64,000 nt of DNA from Neodiprion pinetum (lineage: Eukaryota; Arthropoda; Insecta; Hymenoptera; Diprionidae), in NCBI RefSeq assembly GCF_021155775.2, contig NC_060235.2:26638607-26702606 (forward strand). Direction: 5' to 3'. The position numbers were made by a program, and so were the translations under genes. The notes under the pieces are model-generated. The model ran no database searches. It saw only the letters and a list, made by a program, of their open reading frames with translations, and was not told the DNA's origin. This document shows, one piece after another, positions 63,934 to 64,000 of the stretch (position 1 is the first letter of the stretch; each line of letters starts with the position of its first letter).

Positions 63934-64000
63934 AGGAGAGGAGAGAAAGGAAAAGAAGAATGGAGGAGCGATGTAGAGTGGCGAGGAGAGGAGAGGAGAG
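63934..64000. repeat. Purine-rich GGAGA tandem tract at window end
   Basis: GGAGGAGAGGAGAG-type repeats run to the last base and probably continue beyond it. Confidence 0.75.

Overview
This window looks like eukaryotic, probably insect, genomic DNA. It is AT-rich, has no dense gene array, carries many short interspersed repeats with terminal inverted repeats, and contains only isolated short coding exons with canonical GT donors. I infer an insect, with Hymenoptera plausible, but no single sequence here fixes the order.

The one gene I recognise is the 5' part of the ecdysone-response nuclear receptor gene Hr3 (Drosophila Hr46/DHR3, orthologous to vertebrate ROR), on the + strand. The exon at 56178-56334 encodes an N-terminus beginning MFEMWSAVSTKLE and ending SSGSIK. 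As I remember Drosophila DHR3, its N-terminus reads MFDMWSSVTSKLE and ends SSGSIK directly before the zinc-finger domain. The exon ends in phase 1. A second coding first exon at 7471-7675, polyglutamine-rich, also ends in phase 1 and is best read as an alternative N-terminus made from a promoter about 49 kb upstream. I found no DNA-binding or ligand-binding domain exon before base 64000, so the common body of the gene should lie beyond the right edge.

Layout: 1-7470 is upstream or leader sequence with a truncated repeat and one CpG-rich block. 7471-7675 is the distal first exon. 7676-56177 is a very large intron for the distal isoform, holding several MITE-like elements, simple repeats, CpG-rich blocks and what looks like a recursive splice (ratchet) site with an attached 70-base pseudo-exon at 17702-17771. 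55903-56334 is the proximal promoter candidate plus first exon. 56335-64000 is the start of the intron leading to the common exons. Apart from the two first exons, I regard nearly all the ATG/GTG/TTG open frames as chance frames in intron sequence.

The most interesting items are the two phase-matched alternative first exons, the ratchet site whose pseudo-exon would bring in a stop codon, the well-delimited MITEs (22618-22920, 34238-34665, 41352-41626), and two weaker candidates for additional phase-1 first exons. I saw no novel multi-gene system.
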